From Enoplosus armatus (lineage: Eukaryota > Chordata > Actinopteri > Centrarchiformes > Enoplosidae): 64,000 bases of DNA. Below the pieces are notes generated by a model. That model made no database searches and was not told the origin of the DNA. It worked only from the letters and a program-made list of their open reading frames with translations. Position numbers and translations under genes: made by a program. Below are positions 57,181-64,000 of this stretch, piece after piece. The DNA is taken from positions 9,463,067 to 9,527,066 of the forward strand of contig NC_092203.1 in NCBI RefSeq assembly GCF_043641665.1, read 5' to 3'. The number at the start of each line of letters is the position of its first letter. The stretch's first letter is position 1.

Positions 57181-57182
<2 letters not shown>
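55922..57182. other. non-coding DNA
   Basis: No gene seen. AT-rich to 56530, then GC-richer at 56560-56770. A TG array lies at 56790-56810. The remainder is plain. Confidence 0.55.
56790..56810. repeat. (TG)n microsatellite followed by T run
   Basis: About ten TG units then TTTTTT. Confidence 0.93.
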
Positions 57183-57223
<41 letters not shown>

Positions 57224-57278
57224 TTCTTTTCTCACAGCCACACTCATTTTCACTCCCAAACACACACACACACACACA
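57183..57278. repeat. two (CA)n arrays
   Basis: Pure CA at 57183-57220 (about 19 units) and at 57261-57278. Confidence 0.96.
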
Positions 57279-57356
57279 AACTGTCACTTTCACACAAAAA
57301 AGGAGAAGCGATGCGCGAGGGGAGGTGAGAGACCGGGGGTCAGAGATGGGGGAGAT

Positions 57357-57398
57357 GATGAGGAGGAGGAGGAGGAGGAGGGGGAGGGAGGGAGGGAG
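57357..57398 (+). repeat. (GGA)n and (GGGA)n tract, quadruplex-prone
   Basis: GAGGAGGAG units pass into GGGGGAGGGAGGGAGGG, four G runs with single-A loops. A Glu-rich frame through it is an artefact. Confidence 0.9.
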
Positions 57399-59839
57399 AG
57401 AAAAGAGGAGTAAAAAGCGCTGAACAGATGAGAGGAAGATGTGTAATGATTAGCTACCGAGCCGGCCGGTATCAGGAGGCAGTTTGGGGCTTTATGGTTG
57501 CCTTCATGCTCCGTCAGCTTAGCCCCTCTGAACGACAGGACAGACCACTTCCTAGCCTGTGGCTCTGTGACCTGATGAGGACAAACTCACACACAAACCA
57601 TGCACACACTTAAAACATGATATGTATCAGTAAATCATTGCCAAATGACACCTTCGGGGAATCACCATGAACTAACAAGACCAAGGCTTGTGAATTTAGT
57701 GCCATTATTTCTCCAACTTAAAGGATCATTCTGGTTTGTTACAACTTGGGTTTTATTTTTATAGATTAGCCGTCATTTCTATGAGTTATCATAACATGGT
57801 ACTCACCAACGTCATTGATATCCATTGCCACATCTATAGAGTGAAAGGTTTTTGGATTCTGCTTTACTGAGAACATCTTGAAAAGGATGTTGTCCCTCCA
57901 AATCTGACCTGCGGATCATGTCGGTGATGGTCTCGTCTGTTTTCAGCGGTTAAATTAATACCATAAAATGAATGACTGCTACAGGTAGCACCTTTTAAAA
58001 CACAAGTGCACACACATACAAACCTGTGCACACAGTTTGTCACACTCTCGGTGTTGACACCCAAAATACACAAACGGTAGCAGATTGGCCGGAGACTGAC
58101 GTGCACTTCTTCCTGATCAGTAAAGCTGATGGATTCAGGCAGGTCTCTCCCTAGTGGCTGTTTTGAGAGGTTCGGCTCAGCAGTATTAGCTGACTGGCTG
58201 CTATTCAGAGGTCAAAGGTCGCCCTGTCTGTCTGTGCTCTCCTCAGCAATCTCCCTTTCCTCGCCGTGCATCCCTTCTTCATATTAAATCACACTTGACA
58301 CACCTGGAGCTCTGAAGCGCCCTCATCCATATTTTATCGCCGTGCCGTTTTTTAATACTGCAGCACTTTTTAGGGTGGTAAACTGATATATTTATTAACT
58401 GACCCACGCCGTAGCTGCATACGGGAGTGGGGGGCGGGGGGGGCGGAGGAATGATCGGGTTTGTTCGGGAAATAAAATGAAAAGGAGCTGTGACAAGTTT
58501 ATGAAGTAAGCACAATGGCCCTTCATTACTCTCCCAAAACCCCCTCCGGCATTTTCCGACGCCAGGTTGCACAGCTCTGCGACTGGCGGCGCAGAGGCAC
58601 TCGGCGGGATAAAGTGAACGGATTGTCAGGGAGAATCTTCCTTGTGCTATAACTTAGCCCTTAAAGGCCTATTATTCCAGAGGAGGCCCGCTGCCAAAAC
58701 CAGTTTACTGTCATAACTCAGGGAAGGAGGCCCTTTTCTTTCAGGTGGCAGGGGGAAAATGTTTATGGAGGAGGTAAATAATTCAATCGGGTGCTTTATC
58801 GCGCCGGGGCCTCACTGTCATTCACCCATTCTTCGGCTTTTTTTGGTTTCTTCTCCATACGCCGTCCCCAAACAGCGAGAGAGGATGAGTACAGTTTGCC
58901 CTTTTTTAACCACAATTTAGCAGAATGGAGCCCTTTAAGCATACGTGGAGAGGCAGGGTTAAGTGGGGAAAAAACAGGAAAAATACCCACTTGTGTGGTG
59001 TGTATTCGGCGTGTGAGGTTACACACTTGTCACCTGCTCACACATTCTCACCCAAACAAAGTACTTTCAAAATTTTGTATGAATCGTATCAACATTGCTG
59101 CTCATGTTAACTTCCACACATTTTACGTTCTCAGCAGCCTGTAAATGCAAAGTTAAAGCTTGACTGACCTGCATGACTAAAAGTAGAGATGTATCTGAAT
59201 TTTATGATCCAGAAAGGTCTAGTGGATCGGTTAATCAGCCACTAAATGGCCATTTTTTTAACCAAGCTTTCCTTCGTCCCCCTCCTGAGCTTCATTTCCT
59301 CCCTCGTTTCCTGTATTTGTCTCTGCTCTCTCATTCTCCCCACGACTGCCCTTTACTATCCCTCCTCTCTGTCCCCACCACATACTTCCCTTTCATTCTG
59401 TCTGTCTCTGTGGGGAAATACAACCAAATTAAAAATCCATAATCGTTCATTAAAGGCAGTTTCACGCGCTCTGAAGTATGCCACTTAACAAACCAGCCCT
59501 TCTGAGAGAGACCTCAGAAAACCTTAAAAGTTGTTTGAATCTTTTCTCTTTTCTTCTGTTTGTTGTTTATTTGATTCCTGCAGTAATTATTTCATCTGTA
59601 ATTAGTTTTCTTGCTTATAGTCAAACTTTCAACAGCGAGACCTTGTTCCATGAGGGGTGGTTTCATCCTACACACTCAATAATTCATCTTTTTATGGCAC
59701 TAATGGTAACCTATGCCACGCCACACTACATGTGGCGGTTTTGTTTCTGATCTTTGTTGAAACAAATATTTATTTCAAATATATACCAGAAAGTTCAGTA
59801 CATAACTGGCAGCAGTTTACAGTACTGTTTGACCCCAGA
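57399..59839. other. non-coding single-copy DNA
   Basis: No gene seen. The part at 57715-57860 reads like a worn interspersed repeat but is unnamed. A G-rich run lies at 58425-58445. The part at 58500-58800 is repeat-free and CpG-bearing, possibly regulatory. CT-rich sequence lies at 59265-59410. Confidence 0.5.
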
Positions 59840-59995
59840 GTTACCCCCCCCCCATCTCACCAGGGGACTCCCCCAGGAGGAGCTGGAGGAGGTAGCTAGT
59901 GAGTTTGGTGTCTGGGCTACTTGGCTATTATCTGCTAACACCAGGACCAGGATCTCAGGATCTGGGCTTGGAGAAAAATGGATGAATGAATAGAA
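59840..59995 (+). mobile_element. non-LTR retrotransposon 3' end fossil
   Basis: The + strand translates as GLPQEELEEVASEFGVWATW, which closely resembles the closing residues of fish LINE reverse-transcriptase proteins (form PPEELEEVAGEREVWASLLR), followed by AAAAATGGATGAATGAATAG, the short-repeat tail these elements carry. Only the 3' 150 bases remain, the usual 5' truncation of target-primed insertion. The exact clade (Rex/RTE-like) is not certain. Confidence 0.72.
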
Positions 59996-61349
59996 TCTAG
60001 AGCAAACAACACTACTCAGGTACAAGATGTATGAAGGCTTTATCCAGTCAGACGGGCGGGCTGAGTTATAGTGAGTGTGTGTTGTCTGCATCACTTTGCT
60101 GCTATGAATGACTTACTGCCCACACCAGGTGTGTCATCCTCCACGTAAGGTGTGTGTGTGTGTGTGAGGCGTTGCGTGCATTGGGAGGCTGAGAGAGAAA
60201 GTGAGGACCGGCAGCTACCCCCCCTCCCTCCGACAGCTCCCATTAACTGCCCTATAAATTCTGCCCGTCGTCTGTTCAAACAGGGCTCTGGCCCACATCT
60301 GTACTTTGGCCTCTCACGATCACAATGAAGACGGTGTCTGCTTTTCTAGGCTCTTGTGTTTTTCTCACCATCAGGAACCTCCCATCGGTTACTACTCTCT
60401 TACTGACCCGCTCTTACTCCCCCCTCCCACGCTCAGGGTGTAGGTTTCCCATGCTAACGATATTTCACATGAGGAGAGTATGTAGAAGAATGGTGTTAAA
60501 TGAAGCTTGCAGTAGGTCTGGAAGTCCTTATTTTTTTGTAAATCATTCTGTAACTTCAATCCTGCAGTAGACCGCGTCAGTCATCCTCCACTCAGCCTCT
60601 CCCGATCGAGCTAAGCATAATGGTTGTGACGTTTCTGCGGCGGTTTTCCGTCAAGTCATTAAACTGCTCGTCATCGTGCCAACAGAACGTGAGTTTGGAG
60701 GAAGATCCAGAAGAGACATGGGTTGCCAGATTGTCATGCTTTTGATTTTTCCTAAAGGATTTCTGGACACTGTATGGATTGAGTTCAATTTAACCCCAAA
60801 TTGGTCCATTGGTGTGCAGTTTGAGGGGGGGTCACAACATTAATTAATTAATTAATTAATTAATTACCTCACTGATCGGAAACTAGTTTGCAATACAAGC
60901 GAGCAGTTCTTCTTGCCTCCAACTCCGTCACTGTACACGTTAAATGACGGCGCTGGTGTGAACAGAATAAAATGCACCTTAGTTTTTGAGTTGATTGTAG
61001 TTCAGTTTCCTTTTTCTGTCAGACTCATAATTAAGCATCTTATCCTTTTTCTCTCGCTAGTCTTTGCTTTGAATTGAACTCCAGAGCTCGCGGCCATCTC
61101 TCCGCCTCTCAATTCAGTTAAAACGATTTCATCGAAACAAACACTACATTACTCTCCATCTTGCTATTTCTTCTTTTCTAAACGCTCCTCAGTCACCTCA
61201 TCCCTCTGCCACATGTCCTTCTGTAGTCTTCTCCCAGTCCTCAACAGGAACCAGACCTGAAGGTGACACACTTGTTTAAAATTCCCCGCTAACGGAGTGT
61301 CTGCAGGGGACCGCCAGGACCGAAAGGGAGTCGTGATGAATCTTTTGCC
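59996..61349. other. non-coding DNA with small repeats
   Basis: No gene seen. A short TG array lies at 60151-60166 and an (ATTA)7 repeat at 60839-60866. The rest is plain. Confidence 0.55.
60839..60866. repeat. (ATTA)n tetranucleotide repeat, 7 units
   Basis: A pure ATTA array of 28 bases. Every unit boundary also makes a TAATTA homeodomain word, so motif searches will over-call here. Confidence 0.97.
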
Positions 61350-61470
61350 CTTTTTTTTTTGCCGCCATCCTAATCAGCAGGCATTGATTAATTGGATTAA
61401 CCTGAAATGATCTTAATCACTGATCAATTTCCATTAGACATCCTTAAATACGTCTTAATGGGACTGGAGG
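61350..61470. promoter_or_regulatory. candidate regulatory block, TAATC/GGATTA cluster
   Basis: TAATC at 61371-61375, GGATTA at 61394-61399 inside GATTAATTGGATTAA (61386-61400), and TAATC at 61414-61418 lie within 50 bases, with TGATCAATTT and CCATTAGAC beside them. TAATC is the core of OTX/PITX-type (K50) homeodomain sites. The cluster follows a T run and is otherwise repeat-free. Confidence 0.35.
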
Positions 61471-62303
61471 AGTGTGCAGGGTTGTGTTTATATATGTCAG
61501 CATGCACAATATGTGATGTGTGATTGTGGAGCGGCCTCATACGAACTGTAAATACGTTTTATTTCATTTCAGCAAATCTGTAACCCCTTCGACTTCCACA
61601 CATTAATCACACCTGTGGGTGCAAGGTCACCCTCTCCACTCATATTTATGCTGCACACCCACCCACACACTCTTTCCACTGACGGGAGAGGAAACTGCAG
61701 AGTGACGATGAATGGCTTCAGGTTCCCCTCCATTCATAAAAGCCTCCTCCGTCGCATGTGAACATCGCGCCGCGTATCTCTTTAAATTGATGCCATGTTG
61801 TTTAAAGGGAACTCATCTTCACGAGTCTTATTGTTAAAATGAATTTTGTTTGCAGTATCTCATCCCAACCGCCCCTTGATACCATGAAACGCATCACACA
61901 TGAAAATATCCAGTGTCTTTCCTCCACCTCAGCCCTCCCCTCCTCTTTTCTCTCTCCCACTGTCTCTCCTCCCGCCCTCCCTCCCTGCCAGCTACTCTGT
62001 GATCCCACTGTCTCCCTCTGTTGTTGTTCTAAACAAGCAGCAGGGGGTTGTGGGTAGAGGCCTACACTCACGCTGGGTGTGTGAGTCACCGGAGGGGGTG
62101 ATGGCGAGGAGGGTGGGAGCGAGGCTTCCCTGCATCACTCCCTCTTCCTCTCTCTCTCTCTCTCTCAGCCAGAGGTCACTCACTCGACGGAGACGACTGA
62201 GCTGGTCGGCTGACTCATTTGCAGACGTCACGTAATAATGCAATAAATGCACGCAGGAGGCAGATCCACTCCTCACATCTGGTCATACAGTGTAGTGCTG
62301 CCT

Positions 62304-62335
<32 letters not shown>

Positions 62336-62929
62336 GAATCAAACCTCTCTGCACCAGTTTAATTGCACATATATACACATTACGCCCAGTGTAAGGACTC
62401 ATTCATCAACAGAGACACTCAAGCATAAAATAAAGCAATGTGTGTCAACACACACACATAGAAGAAAACCATAAAGCACCATAAAAAGCACACTCGCACA
62501 TAAATCTTCAACCTGGAAGTGCTTGAGCATAAAAAAATCCCGCGCTGCTATGTATCGAAAGAACGAAATCATATGCCATAACCCATAAACATGTAAACAA
62601 ACTCCCACACAAGCTGCATTATAAATAAACAAAGGGATGCGTACTGTATGTAAGCGCTACATGTTCAGCGTGCTTTCTCGGGCTGAATATAAACTCTGGT
62701 CGCACGCCTACATCCAGAAATCTGTAAGTTTATTGGCAGGGAAAGATATTTGGTGATGGATGTGGAAAGCAGGAGAAGACTGATACTGGAGGAGGCGGTG
62801 GGGGGTGAACTTAATTCACACTACATGGATGGAGATGTATAGTCGTATCAGGGCTTTCTGTGTACAAGCAGAGAGGAAATGCACAGCATGGATCCCCATT
62901 GAACACAGCTGTACGGTCCACATCTCCGG
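61471..62929. other. non-coding DNA with CT and CA repeats
   Basis: No gene seen. CT-rich tracts lie at 61920-61995 and 62140-62167, and a CA array at 62304-62327. CA-rich words continue to 62460. The rest is plain. Confidence 0.55.
62304..62327. repeat. (CA)n microsatellite, about 12 units
   Basis: A pure CA array followed by AAACACACTG. Confidence 0.95.
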
Positions 62930-63000
62930 TGGAATACTTAGCCAGAGGATCGTGGGGCTGCCTCCATTTGCATAACTCCATTAAGGCATCTTTCGCTCCC
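62930..63000. promoter_or_regulatory. octamer-bearing candidate element
   Basis: A perfect POU octamer ATTTGCAT (62966-62973) is followed by AACTCCATTAAGG. Repeat-free, small. A single octamer is weak evidence. Confidence 0.22.
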
Positions 63001-64000
63001 TCTCTCTCCTTCTCTATCCCTATCTGGCTCGCTCACACAGAGACACCTGTGTAGGAAAGCTATAAAGACGTTACCCCTGCGGAAAGCAGAATTACATTTT
63101 CTTTCACATTTGAGGTAGACGTAATCCGCGCTACAGCTGTGAAAATTGTGCAGTGATACAGAAAGAGAAGCGTAGACTTGGTGAAGACATAAAAAAACAC
63201 ACATTACGTTTTCTCAGATTTCACTGCTATGGCCCTGACCCAACACGACGAGGTTGATGCCAGAGGATTAAAATGCTGTTTGTTATACAAGCGTTTGGTT
63301 TGGGCTGAAAATGTGAAAATGTTTCTTAGATGAACGCAGGTTAGCAGAGAAAACGACTGAAGACCTTCAATTGGATGAGCTTTAACAAACTACCTTGCTG
63401 AAGTGCTTTTATGCAATAAACTGAACCCCTGCTGATCTTTGGCTGGCCCTGAGACCATGTGTAAGCAGCAAGAGAGAGGCTATTACACCTTTCTGCACGA
63501 GGTAATCTGTGAGTCAGCAGGATTTCTGGAGAAGTTTTAACAGATCGACCTTGGACCGGTACTTAATTAGGTTTTCTCCGTATGTGGGATATTTCCTATC
63601 AAGCATGACTACAACACTTACAGGGTATTTCAAGTCTTACAACTTAACAACTGTCTGACGGGCCAAACAATGAGTAAAATATTTAAAAGATAATATACAT
63701 AAATATACATAAACCACTTTATTTGGAGGTAAAACTGAATCCATAACTGCGAATGGAAATGATGTGTGCACGACTACAACAAGTACAGCTGGTCAAAGTT
63801 GAACTAAGAGGTTGTAATTTCGCTGTTTGCCTTTATTTTCTCTTCCATTAAGTTTGGCCAAACCTGCAGGAAGTGTTGTTCACCTTCAGCAACAGGTTAA
63901 ACTGGAAAAATGCTCCCTAGTTTGAGCACAGAAATCAAATAAAAGTATGATTGTTCAGATTGTTCAACAAGCTCGCGAGTATGATGAACATCCAAATGTA
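63001..64000. other. non-coding single-copy DNA
   Basis: Nothing distinctive seen. Moderately AT-rich to the end of the window, with no frame of interest. Confidence 0.6.

Noticed and set aside
57715..57860. possible interspersed repeat
   Set aside because: It resembles common fish repeats in style but has no identifiable ends or coding remnant.
1..64000. CRISPR arrays, bacterial operons, phage or plasmid modules
   Set aside because: No spaced direct repeats, no gene clusters and no ribosome-binding sites; the repeat content is vertebrate.

Overview
This window looks like vertebrate nuclear DNA, most likely from a ray-finned (teleost) fish. Long (CA)n/(TG)n microsatellites recur every few kilobases. 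G and C homopolymers and CT/GA low-complexity tracts are common. There is one block of exactly 200 N, as placed between scaffold pieces. Several mobile-element fossils belong to families typical of fish: Tc1-like transposons of the kind whose ends read CTACATGGCCAAAAGTATG, a small hAT-type element with a CTGTGATTCACAACC / GGTTGGCAACCACTG end pair, and the 3' tail of a non-LTR retrotransposon.

I find no convincing protein-coding gene, rRNA, tRNA or CRISPR array. All long reading frames are read through repeats or CT tracts, or are short and unlike any protein family I know. Four short open frames behind splice-acceptor-like sequences (25627-25861, 31334-31453, 44841-44979, and 52740-53114 on the minus strand) are the only places where an exon seems possible, and I hold each at low confidence. 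The window is best read as intergenic or intronic DNA.

Between the repeats lie blocks of non-repetitive, mixed-composition sequence. They carry homeodomain, POU/octamer, SOX, GATA and E-box-like motifs and often keep CpGs that the surroundings have lost. Examples are 4600-5240, 8740-8965, 27200-27480, 28030-28420, 30440-30610, 34630-34800, 39005-39345, 41335-41580, 51880-52060 and 61350-61470. This layout suits a regulatory desert beside a developmental gene, but conservation cannot be measured from one sequence, so these calls are inference.

Layout: 1-2.1 kb is CA repeat and plain DNA; 2.1-2.3 kb is the gap; 2.3-5.3 kb has a TG repeat, a strong GC-rich hairpin (2838-2888) and a candidate regulatory block; 5.3-13 kb is mostly plain single-copy DNA; 13-17.8 kb is the densest microsatellite and G-run region; 18.9-19.1 kb holds the first Tc1 fossil; 22-32 kb is rich in candidate regulatory blocks; 32.4-33.5 kb holds a tRNA-like fossil and the second Tc1 fossil; 34-42 kb has an E-box palindrome, a CpG-dense block and a homeodomain-site cluster; 42.8-45.4 kb has an ACTTG-type repeat ending in a 17-bp hairpin, a hAT-type element and a CpG-dense open frame; 49.7-57.4 kb has further microsatellites, the minus-strand exon-like frame and the third Tc1 fossil; 59.8-60.0 kb holds the retrotransposon tail; the rest is plain DNA with one cluster of TAATC sites near 61.4 kb.
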